Positions 1 through 6,189 of a DNA stretch of 6,189 nucleotides are shown in pieces. The DNA is from Gammaproteobacteria bacterium (lineage in GTDB: Bacteria; Pseudomonadota; Gammaproteobacteria; UWMA-0217). The stretch lies in the NCBI GenBank assembly GCA_027031685.1, contig JALVPS010000127.1, positions 1 to 6,189 on the forward strand. The letters are read 5' to 3'. A model generated the notes under the pieces. That model saw nothing but the letters and a program-made list of their open reading frames with translations, ran no database searches and was not told the DNA's origin. A program made the translations under genes and the position numbers. Numbering within the stretch: the first letter of the stretch is position 1; every line of letters starts with the position of its first letter.

Positions 1-3000
1 CGTAGAGGCGGGCGTAGTAGGCATCCAGCTCGGCGCGGAGCTGGCGGCGGCGGGGGGCATTCCAGGGGAATGGGGCGAGTGGCGAGTCGTGAGTGGCGAG
101 TGGTGGGCTGTCGCCGTTGGGCTCTCCGCTCGCTGCTCGCCATTCGCCACTCGCCATCAAGTCCTCGGCCCAGGGGCGCAGGTCCTCGGCGGTGTAGGTG
201 AGCTCAAAGACGCGGGGGACGATGAAGTCGAGGTCGGCTGGGGTGTAGACATCGGGGGACAGGATGGGAAATTGCTTTAGATAGCCATAGGTCAGATGCG
301 TACCCCCGACCTTTTGCCGCGCAACATAATCGAGAACCAGCATATTCAGATTGGCTAGCAAGGCAGCCCAAAGCCGAATATCGTCTTGCTCCACAAACAT
401 CAATGGAAAGGTATGCCCCACCCCCACCCTCGGCACCACGCCGGCGATGACGGTGCGCTCGTCGGTGGAGCGGCAGATGTCCCGCCACCCCAGCAGCCAG
501 CCGCGCTTCCAGTCGCGGGCGACGAGGCGGGCCTCGACCTCATCCTGGGGCACCCAGTAGCGCGGGCGGGCGGTGCGCTGGGGGTCGGCGTGGTCTTCAT
601 CGGTGAAGTCACGGGTGATCTTGCCGTCCTCCTCGTATTCGGCCCAGCGGTGGTCGAACTGGTGGACCATCTTGGCCTCGTAGAGTGGCAAGTAGCGAGT
701 GGCGAGTGGCGAGTCGGGATTCTCGACGAAGATATTGCCCACCAGGCGGTAGCCAGCGGACTCAAGCTCCTGCCGGGTACGGAACAGGCCGCTGTCGTTT
801 GACATGTCGAACAGGCGTGCGAAATGGATGCCCCAGGGATTGGGCGTGGCGAACGGTGAATGGCGAGTGGCGAGTGGATCCCCCACTCGCCGTTCGCCAC
901 CCCCCACTCGCCATTCACCACTCGCCTCTCGCCCCTCGCCACTCGCCTCCTTCACCAGTACCGGCACCTTGCGGTAGATCTTTTTTGTCAGCTCGGCATC
1001 GCGGCGGCCGCGAAACACCGGGCAGGTGTGGGTGTTGGGATTGAGCAGATGGATGTCGGCGGCGGAGAGCTGGAAGTGGCGGCGCGGGTCGCGCAGGTGT
1101 TCGACCCGAGTGGCGAAGAAAAGAAAGTCTGCCTCCGGGCAATCGCTGCCGAGAGTGAGCAGGGCGAACTTCATGCGGCTGTCCACTGCCGGAAACAGCT
1201 TTTCCCGGTTCTCGAAGTCGTACAGGGCCGCGAGCCGGCGTTGGCGGGTGATGTGTTCGAAAAAGGCCTTGGTGGAGTCGTCGGTGGCGATGCCGGTGGG
1301 GCAAATGAGCCCGGCGCGGCCGCCCTCGCCCATCAGATTCAGGAAGGTCTCGGCAAACACGGCATAGAGGTTCACATCCCCCACCCCGGTGAGGGGGAAA
1401 CGCCCGCCGGTGCGCACGAACTGGCTGGCCGCCTCGGCGGCCTGCTTGGCCTGTTGAAATTCCTGGTACAGACGACGCATGGCCAGACGCACCCCCTCGG
1501 GGGCATCGGCGGGTGGCGTGTTCAGCACCTCGATCATGCGGCGGCGCGCTGCCGCATTGGGCGCGGCGGCGATGTCGGGGGCACGGCTGGCGAAGAACTC
1601 CTTTTCCTGGAGCTTGATGCGCTCCCACGGCGGATTGCCCAGCACACAATCGAACCCGAAGGATGGCGAATGGCTTGCAGCGAGTGGCGAGTCGTCTCCC
1701 CCCTCCCCATTCGCCGCTCGCCACTCACTACTCGCCCTTTCAAACACCTCCGGAAATTCGATAAACCAATGGAAAAAACGATGGCGCCGCGCCAGTTCCT
1801 CGGCCTGCGCCGCCACCCGGATTTTTACCACCCTGCCCATGCGCCAGGCGTTCAGATCCTCACTGGTGGGCACCGCATCGATCGTCTCCAGCCGCTTGGG
1901 GGCGAAGAAGGCGGCCACGAAGAGGTCGGCGGCCACGCGCTGGTGGCGGCAGGCGTCGCTCTGGCGCGCCGTCTCCCAGGCCCGGCGCTTCTCTTCCACC
2001 TGCTCCGGGGTGTCCTCGGGCATCCGGTTCAGATCGACAGCGCAGAGACGCGGTTCGGCCCCGGCCTCGCCGAAGTCCAGGGCCATGACCCCGCCTTCGC
2101 GGGCGGCCTTGTTGGCCTTCTTCAGTTGGGTGGCGGCCTTCTTGTCGTCACCGGTAAGCGGCTTGTAGGCGGCATCGGGGATGCCTCCCTCGAGCATCCT
2201 GGGGTCGAGCACGCCCACCAGGGCGTTGCCGCAGCGGATGTGGGCATCGAGAAAGCCCAGCGGCTTGCCCGGCTCCACCGTCTCCAGCCAGAGGGCGGTC
2301 TTGCACAGCTCCACCGCCAAAGGATTGAGGTCCACGCCATAGATGCAGTGGGCCACCACCTCGCGCAGGGCGTGGCGGTAATCGGCCTCGGTGGGCTGGT
2401 CGGCGCCAGCGCGCAGCCGCGCCACCTCGGCGGCCAGGCGGCGGGCGGCGGCGAGTAGGAAGTGGCCGGAACCCGCTGCAGGGTCCACGATCTTGAGATT
2501 GAGCAGGGCCTCCACCGGCTGCTCGCGGTGCGCTTCCAGGGTGCGCTCGATCACCGGCTCCAGGGCCGTGCCGATCAGCTCCTGCACCAGGCTGTCGGGG
2601 GTGTAGTAGCTGCCGGTGGTCTTGCGGGCGCTGCCACGCAGTTTTTCCTGTACCGGCTCGCTGCCCGGCTCCGGGTCGCCCAGAAAGGCGAAGCGCCAGG
2701 GGCGGTGCTCCACCTGCACCACCGGCACCAGTTCCAGCAGGCTCTCATAGACGCTGCCCAGCTCCTCGGTATCCATGTCGCGGTAGTTGATGCGCACCAG
2801 GCTGTGGCCGGACATGAACCAGCCCAGATGGAACAGCGCCTTGTAGAGGTATCGGTTACCCAGGCGAGCGGCGTCGAGATGCGGACACTGCTCTGCGGCG
2901 AACAGCCCACCGAGCGCCGGCTGACCCAGCAAGGACTGGCCGTTGCGAAAGCCCTCGAAGGTGATGCGGAGCTGCTCCCAGGCGTCGTCGTGGCGGTCGT

Positions 3001-4021
3001 GATAGCGGCGATAGCGGGCGCGCTCGCGCAGATGGCCCAGGCTGTAGCCCTGGCGGTAGAGTTCGCGGGTGGCCTCGTCGGCCTCGGGCAGCAGCACCAG
3101 GTCGCGGTCCTCGGCGGTGAGCAGGAAGAGGATGCGATAGACCAGGCGCAGCAGCTCCTGGAAGTAGCCCTCGGGGCCGAGTTCGCCCGCTGCCAGCGCC
3201 TGGCGCAGGCCGGCGTTGTCCGGGTGGGCGAGAAAGCCGCTGCCCAGCTCGCGCAGGGCCTGGGTGACGCCGACCCGCAGCTCGCCCAGGGCGCGCTCGC
3301 CTTCCTGCTGCCCCTGCTCGCGCCACTGCTCGAGGATGGCGCCTTCGGGGCGGCCATCCCGGGGCATCAGGCGGCTGTGGTGCAATAGCAGCCAGAAGAG
3401 GCTGAAGTCGGCGAAGTTGTCCTCCTCGAAGAGGCGCTGGAAGTCGAACTCCAGGTAGGCCGGGCGGGTCATGGCGGGGTTGTCGCGCAGCAGGCGCAAT
3501 ACCCGACCGTTGCTCACCAGCGCCCAGAGGGCATCCTGCTCGGCGTTGAGATATTCCTGGGCCAGCCCCTGGGGAGAACGGCGGCGGCCCTCCTCGCCGA
3601 AGCGGACATCCCCCCTGTCCAACTCCCGATCCGGCGTGGTGAGCACCAGGGGCACCGCGCCCTCGCAGGCCAGATGGGTGATGGGGAAACGGCGTTCGCC
3701 CTTGACCAGCGGCTGTGTATTGACCTGCACCCGGTAGCCGAGCACCCTTTCCAGCAGCGGCAACAGCCATTCATCGAGGGTGAAGCGATGCAGGTCGATG
3801 TCCCGGCGGTGGCGGCCCTGCTCGAAGGCCTCCCAGCGAGCGCGGGCAATGCGCCAGTAGCGGCCCAGCTCGTCCTTGATGGTGAGCCCCTTCTCGATGC
3901 CGTAGTCGCCCGGCTGCTGGTGGGGCAGTGCGTAGTAACGGGCCTTGTCCAACAGGGTCGGCGACAGCAGCGCCCCCTCCAGGCGCAGGCTTTCGTAGTC
4001 GAGGTGGGAAATAGGTTTCAT
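1..4021 (-). CDS. drmMI: DISARM adenine-specific DNA methyltransferase DrmMI (Eco57I-type), 3' end outside window
   Basis: Seen: an uninterrupted frame of 1340 codons from ATG at 4021 to the left edge. The start is fixed by the TGATG overlap with the helicase stop and by GGGAG 8 bases upstream. Residues 1-240 form an N-terminal domain with SPQGLAQEYLN (149-159) and NGRVLRLLRDN (about 171-181); I see no clear PD-(D/E)XK nuclease motif there. LGSVYESLLELVP (about 421-433) and SYYTPDSLV (471-479) lead into the SAM-binding motif DPAAGSGHF (513-521), then GVDLNPLAVELCK (about 560-572) and the catalytic NPPW (796-799). GDVNLYAVFAE (about 881-891) and YLPLYEAKMVHQFDHR (1110-1125) follow, the latter in a probable target-recognition region. 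LRAELDAYYARLYG near the edge suggests the true C-terminus is not far. Known: NPPW/NPPY enzymes with this motif order methylate adenine N6. Inferred: self-marking methylase of class 1 DISARM. Four in-frame heptad-repeat inserts lengthen it. PglX (BREX) or a type IIG enzyme are alternatives, less likely next to this helicase. Confidence 0.8.
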   Translation of the reverse strand, partial: MKPISHLDYESLRLEGALLSPTLLDKARYYALPHQQPGDYGIEKGLTIKDELGRYWRIARARWEAFEQGRHRRDIDLHRFTLDEWLLPLLERVLGYRVQVNTQPLVKGERRFPITHLACEGAVPLVLTTPDRELDRGDVRFGEEGRRRSPQGLAQEYLNAEQDALWALVSNGRVLRLLRDNPAMTRPAYLEFDFQRLFEEDNFADFSLFWLLLHHSRLMPRDGRPEGAILEQWREQGQQEGERALGELRVGVTQALRELGSGFLAHPDNAGLRQALAAGELGPEGYFQELLRLVYRILFLLTAEDRDLVLLPEADEATRELYRQGYSLGHLRERARYRRYHDRHDDAWEQLRITFEGFRNGQSLLGQPALGGLFAAEQCPHLDAARLGNRYLYKALFHLGWFMSGHSLVRINYRDMDTEELGSVYESLLELVPVVQVEHRPWRFAFLGDPEPGSEPVQEKLRGSARKTTGSYYTPDSLVQELIGTALEPVIERTLEAHREQPVEALLNLKIVDPAAGSGHFLLAAARRLAAEVARLRAGADQPTEADYRHALREVVAHCIYGVDLNPLAVELCKTALWLETVEPGKPLGFLDAHIRCGNALVGVLDPRMLEGGIPDAAYKPLTGDDKKAATQLKKANKAAREGGVMALDFGEAGAEPRLCAVDLNRMPEDTPEQVEEKRRAWETARQSDACRHQRVAADLFVAAFFAPKRLETIDAVPTSEDLNAWRMGRVVKIRVAAQAEELARRHRFFHWFIEFPEVFERASSEWRAANGEGGDDSPLAASHSPSFGFDCVLGNPPWERIKLQEKEFFASRAPDIAAAPNAAARRRMIEVLNTPPADAPEGVRLAMRRLYQEFQQAKQAAEAASQFVRTGGRFPLTGVGDVNLYAVFAETFLNLMGEGGRAGLICPTGIATDDSTKAFFEHITRQRRLAALYDFENREKLFPAVDSRMKFALLTLGSDCPEADFLFFATRVEHLRDPRRHFQLSAADIHLLNPNTHTCPVFRGRRDAELTKKIYRKVPVLVKEASGEGREASGEWRVGGGERRVGDPLATRHSPFATPNPWGIHFARLFDMSNDSGLFRTRQELESAGYRLVGNIFVENPDSPLATRYLPLYEAKMVHQFDHRWAEYEEDGKITRDFTDEDHADPQRTARPRYWVPQDEVEARLVARDWKRGWLLGWRDICRSTDERTVIAGVVPRVGVGHTFPLMFVEQDDIRLWAALLANLNMLVLDYVARQKVGGTHLTYGYLKQFPILSPDVYTPADLDFIVPRVFELTYTAEDLRPWAEDLMASGEWRAASGEPNGDSPPLATHDSPLAPFPWNAPRRRQLRAELDAYYARLY
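74..155. repeat. Palindromic heptad repeat, in-frame insert 4 (near C-terminus)
   Basis: The left arm 74-103 (GGCGAGTGGCGAGTCG...) and right arm 126-155 (...CCATTCGCCACTCGCC) are inverted repeats with 24 of 30 positions pairing by my alignment, including a perfect outer 12 bp. The loop is 22 bases. In the methyltransferase frame it encodes residues 1290-1316 (27 aa), from ASGEWRAASGE to DSPLA, between LRPWAEDLM and PFPWNAPRRRQL, shortly before the conserved ELDAYYARLYG end motif. Confidence 0.88.
263..415 (-). other. Patch of shifted codon use inside the methyltransferase gene
   Basis: Codons for residues 1203-1253 end in A or T in 24 of 51 cases by my count, against 6 of the first 51 codons of the same gene. 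TTT, TTG, CTA, ATT, GTT and TAT cluster here. Both borders look sharp, with GC-ending codons resuming on each side. The encoded segment (from HTFPLMFVEQ to YGYLKQFPI) resembles the conserved segment found after the target-recognition domain in this family, so it is real coding sequence. A recombined tract from a less GC-rich donor would explain it. Confidence 0.5.
683..717. repeat. Short heptad run, in-frame insert 3 (single arm)
   Basis: Five consecutive heptads lie on the plus strand: GAGTGGC, AAGTAGC, GAGTGGC, GAGTGGC, GAGTCGG. There is no inverted partner arm. On the coding strand they give DSPLATRYLPL, of which about SPLAT (residues 1104-1108) looks added. RYLPLYEAK right after it seems to be native sequence, since YLPLYE-type motifs are common in this methyltransferase family. 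This could be a remnant of a longer palindrome or a seed from which one grows. Confidence 0.75.
845..949. repeat. Palindromic heptad repeat, in-frame insert 2 (longest)
   Basis: The plus strand has four heptads of GTGGCGA type (846-873) plus GTGG, a loop of about 5 bases (878-882), then CCAC and nine successive 7-base units of TCGCCAC type in exact register (887-949). The arms are unequal; about 24 of 32 positions of the shorter arm can pair, giving a strong potential hairpin. In frame it encodes about residues 1026-1058 (33 aa), running from ASGEGRE to LATRHSPFA. It lies between VPVLVKE and TPNPWGIHF, at the entry to the probable target-recognition region. Confidence 0.88.
1661..1737. repeat. 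Palindromic heptad repeat, in-frame insert 1 (before NPPW)
   Basis: The plus strand has GGCGA/GAGTGG units at 1661-1694 and their complement (TCGCC/CCACTC units) at 1708-1736, around a C-rich centre. By hand alignment about 19 of 29 arm positions pair, so the palindrome is worn. In the methyltransferase frame it encodes residues 763-787 (25 aa), starting ASSEWRA and ending SPLAASHSPS. It sits between IEFPEVFER and FGFDCVLGNPPW, eight residues before the catalytic asparagine N796. No transposase or target duplication is evident. Confidence 0.85.
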
Positions 4022-6189
4022 CAGAACAGCTCCCGGTCGGGGACCAGCACATAGACGCCCATGACATCGGCGGGCAGTTGCGGCTGAACACGGTATTCAC
4101 CGCGGGCTTGGGCCGCCTCGCGCACGCGGCGGTGGTCGGCCAGCACCTGCTCGGCGCGTTGCCGGGCCAGGGCGTCGAACTGGCTGCCCAGGTTGTCGAG
4201 CGCGCTCAAGGCGGTTTCGATCTCCCGGCTACGCCGCTCGGGGGGCATGTTGCGGCTCACCTCGGCCCGCATGAGCCTGAGGGTTTCCTGCGGGTTAAGG
4301 AGACGCGGGGGCTCATTGGCCTCGGTGACCACCGCCAGCGCCTCCTCGGCGAGCATGTCGCGGCGCTTGTCGCCCCGCCGCAGGCTGAGGCGGCTGCGCA
4401 GGCGCAACAGCCAGAGTACGCTGCGGCGCGCCACCTCCGGGGTGAAGATGGCGCCGGCGCGGGCCACCAGCTCCGGCTGCTCGCCACCCAGCGCCTGTTC
4501 CGCCAGATAGTCGGCCAGATGGCTCACCAGCGGATGGGTGCGGTGGATGAACATCGCGCCGGTCGCGCTCGGATAGTGAAAGTCGATCAGGCGCAGGTCG
4601 AGCAAATCGTCCGCCGCCAACCGCTCCTTCAACTCCGGCGGCAGATGTTGCAGCGGTGCATGCCAGCCGCCCCTGGGTTTCTTCTCCAAGGGGGCGCCCA
4701 GCCGCTCGCAGGCAGTGACCATGAAGCGCTCCACATCGGCCTCGGTGCCCAGCACGGCGTAGGCCTTCTGCCATTCGGGCATCACATGCTCCGGCTTGAG
4801 GCGCTGCTGGGCGAACAGGGTGCGGTAGCGCCTGGCCTTTTCGCGGGCCGATTCCCAGTTGACCTCCAGCAGATCCTGATCGAGGTCGGCGAAGAGATCC
4901 CGCTGGGCTCCCGAGCCGCCATGGCGATGCAGCATGACGCTCTGCATGATGGCCTGGGTGACTTTCTGGTCATCTTCGGGCACCGGTACGCTCACCCCCA
5001 GCGCCTTGCGGATGGCCTCGGCCTTGCGCTGGATGACCCGCAGCACCGCGCCGTCCACCGGGTTGTCTTGCCCATAAAGCATCAGGCATTTGACCCGCCC
5101 GGACTGCTGGCCGAAGCGGTCCACCCGCCCCTCGCGCTGTTCGTGGCGGGTGGGGTTCCAGGTGAGGTCGTAGTGGATCACGGCGTCGAACAACTCCTGC
5201 AGGTTGATGCCTTCGGAGAGGCAATCGGTGGCCACCAGCAACGGAGGCCTGTCGGATTCCTTGAGGGCCTCGATGCGCTGCTCGCGCTCGGTCGGGGTGT
5301 AGTCGCCGGTCACCACGGCCACTTCGTGGTCCTTGAACTTGCGCCTGAGTTCCTCGCCCAGATATTCCGCGGTGGCGATGTAGCGACAGAAGATCACCGG
5401 CCGGAAGCCCTCTTCCAGCATCTCGCGCAGCACTTTTACCAGCGCCTTGAGTTTGGGATCGGCGCCGCGCTTGAGGGCGCGCGCCTGTTCGATCATCGCC
5501 CGCAGGCGCTCGCGATCCTCCTCCTGCGCGGCGCCCGGCTCCACGTCATCGGCCGAGAGGCCCGCCTCTTCGGAGCCGTCGAGGATGCTGTTGGCGGCCA
5601 GCGCCTCCAGCTCCTCGGCCCGGGCTTCCTCGTCCAGGCCGGGGTCGGTGGCATTGGTCAGGCGGGTCTGCAAGGCGCGAATCGCCGCCTGCGGCGAGGA
5701 GGAGATGCAGCGCAACAGGGCCAGGGCGGCCCACCAGTTCATGCGCGCCTTGAGGGTGCCTTCCTGCTCGCGCTCCACCAGATCGCGGGCGTAGTCCAGC
5801 ACCTCCTCGAAGAGGTTGCCCCAGGCGCCGGTGAGCCGGTAGGTGGCCTCGGCGGTGAGACGCTCCGGAAACAGGCTGCCCTCCTGCCATTCGCGGATGT
5901 CCTGGCGGCGGCGCTGCACGAAGTGGTCGGCCAGCCTGCGCCGCAGCGGGTCCTCGGCCCCCTTGATGCTGTCGATATGGACGAAGTCGGGATCGAGCAG
6001 GCCAAGCAGGTTCTTGAAGGCCTCCTCGTCGCCGCTGTGGGGGGTGGCGGTGAGCAGGATCAGGTGGCGTTCGGCTTTGCGCGACAGATCCTCGAGCAGC
6101 TCGTAACGGAGCTGCCGCCCCCGGCCCGAGCGGGCGCAGGTATGGGCCTCGTCCACGATCACCAGGTCGGGACACTGCTCGGCGAAGGC
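4021..6189 (-). CDS. drmD: DISARM SNF2-like helicase DrmD, C-terminal part (5' end outside window)
   Basis: Seen: 722 codons ending in TGA at 4023-4021. The frame is already open at the right edge (reading AFAEQCPDLVIVDEAH), so the GTG at 6162 is an internal valine and not a start. Helicase motifs follow in order, numbered from the window edge: Walker B/DEAH at residues 13-16, TATPHSG at about 47-53, the second RecA-like lobe starting near VIFCRYIATAEYL (about 265-277), LVATDCLSEGINLQ (about 317-330) and the arginine-finger motif QREGRVDRFGQ (about 351-361). Walker A lies off the window. An acidic, probably flexible stretch (about 170-230) separates the lobes. The last 350 or so residues are an accessory region ending in PQLPADVMGVYVLVP. 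Known: SNF2 family proteins are ATP-driven DNA translocases, and class 1 DISARM encodes one, DrmD, directly before the adenine methylase. Inferred: cytoplasmic anti-phage motor acting on DNA. Another SNF2/RapA-like helicase of a restriction-type locus is the main alternative. Confidence 0.82.
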   Translation of the reverse strand, partial: AFAEQCPDLVIVDEAHTCARSGRGRQLRYELLEDLSRKAERHLILLTATPHSGDEEAFKNLLGLLDPDFVHIDSIKGAEDPLRRRLADHFVQRRRQDIREWQEGSLFPERLTAEATYRLTGAWGNLFEEVLDYARDLVEREQEGTLKARMNWWAALALLRCISSSPQAAIRALQTRLTNATDPGLDEEARAEELEALAANSILDGSEEAGLSADDVEPGAAQEEDRERLRAMIEQARALKRGADPKLKALVKVLREMLEEGFRPVIFCRYIATAEYLGEELRRKFKDHEVAVVTGDYTPTEREQRIEALKESDRPPLLVATDCLSEGINLQELFDAVIHYDLTWNPTRHEQREGRVDRFGQQSGRVKCLMLYGQDNPVDGAVLRVIQRKAEAIRKALGVSVPVPEDDQKVTQAIMQSVMLHRHGGSGAQRDLFADLDQDLLEVNWESAREKARRYRTLFAQQRLKPEHVMPEWQKAYAVLGTEADVERFMVTACERLGAPLEKKPRGGWHAPLQHLPPELKERLAADDLLDLRLIDFHYPSATGAMFIHRTHPLVSHLADYLAEQALGGEQPELVARAGAIFTPEVARRSVLWLLRLRSRLSLRRGDKRRDMLAEEALAVVTEANEPPRLLNPQETLRLMRAEVSRNMPPERRSREIETALSALDNLGSQFDALARQRAEQVLADHRRVREAAQARGEYRVQPQLPADVMGVYVLVPDRELF
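4030..4034 (-). promoter_or_regulatory. Shine-Dalgarno and TGATG stop/start overlap for the methyltransferase
   Basis: On the minus strand GGGAG stands 8 bases before the ATG at 4021, inside the last codons of the helicase gene. The helicase stop TGA (4023-4021) shares its A with the methyltransferase ATG (4021-4019). This fixes the start of the second gene and implies translational coupling, so the two proteins are probably made from one message in linked amounts. Confidence 0.8.

Noticed and set aside
400..942. Minus-strand frame beginning in the repeat (MARGERRVVNGEW...).
   Set aside because: It only reads the heptad in another phase and then the methylase out of frame. The continuous methylase frame explains the same DNA.
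74..949. Heptad clusters as a CRISPR array.
   Set aside because: Units are 7 bases, contiguous and without unique spacers, and the clusters lie inside a coding frame.
845..949. Hairpin as a transcription terminator.
   Set aside because: It lies well inside the coding sequence, has no T-tract on the transcribed side, and the gene continues for more than 840 bases.
1..1737. Methyltransferase as a pseudogene broken by repeat insertions.
   Set aside because: The frame stays open across all four inserts and every methylase motif I can see is intact.
860..2458. Long open frame on the plus strand (532 codons) opposite the methyltransferase.
   Set aside because: It starts inside a repeat and its product shows no recognisable domain. 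The opposite strand encodes a continuous methylase with catalytic motifs. Long antisense frames are common in DNA with GC-ending codons.
2856..3770. Minus-strand open frame of 304 codons inside the methyltransferase gene.
   Set aside because: It is out of frame with the methylase, rich in Pro, Arg, Gly and Ala and without motifs; it is a shadow of the real frame.
6160..6162. GTG at 6162 as the start of the helicase.
   Set aside because: It is the valine just before the DEAH motif; the frame is open upstream to the window edge and encodes family-like sequence, so the real start is outside.

Overview
The window is a piece of a GC-rich bacterial genome whose genes all read on the minus strand. 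It holds two long genes and essentially no intergenic DNA. From right to left these are the 3' part of a SNF2-type helicase gene (4021-6189, its 5' end beyond the right edge) and a very large adenine-specific DNA methyltransferase gene (1-4021, its 3' end beyond the left edge). They overlap by one base in a TGATG stop/start, so they belong to one operon. The methyltransferase frame is open from its ATG at 4021 to base 1, 1340 codons without a stop.

The pair best matches the start of a class 1 DISARM anti-phage locus. There the SNF2-like helicase DrmD precedes the adenine methylase DrmMI, and drmA, drmB and drmC usually follow. The last three would lie beyond the left edge and are not seen. 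In DISARM the methylase marks host DNA as self and the helicase complex acts on unmodified incoming phage DNA. The assignment rests on gene order, motif order and family resemblance as I recall it, not on a search.

The unusual feature is a family of degenerate 7-bp repeats, GAGTGGC on the plus strand and GCCACTC on the opposite strand. They occur four times inside the methyltransferase gene (about 74-155, 683-717, 845-949, 1661-1737) and not in the helicase fragment. Three copies are imperfect inverted repeats that could fold as hairpins. The fourth is a short run of one orientation only. All keep the reading frame and add about 25, 33, 5 and 27 residues, each between blocks that look like conserved methyltransferase sequence. 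One lies just before the catalytic NPPW motif. This resembles the in-frame palindromic elements known from Rickettsia genes (RPE), but with a different, heptad-built sequence.

The organism is probably a GC-rich proteobacterium. The codon use and my memory of similar GAGTGGC-type runs in GC-rich Beta- and Gammaproteobacteria point that way, but the genus cannot be read from this window. No RNA gene, CRISPR array, transposase, promoter or terminator was found.
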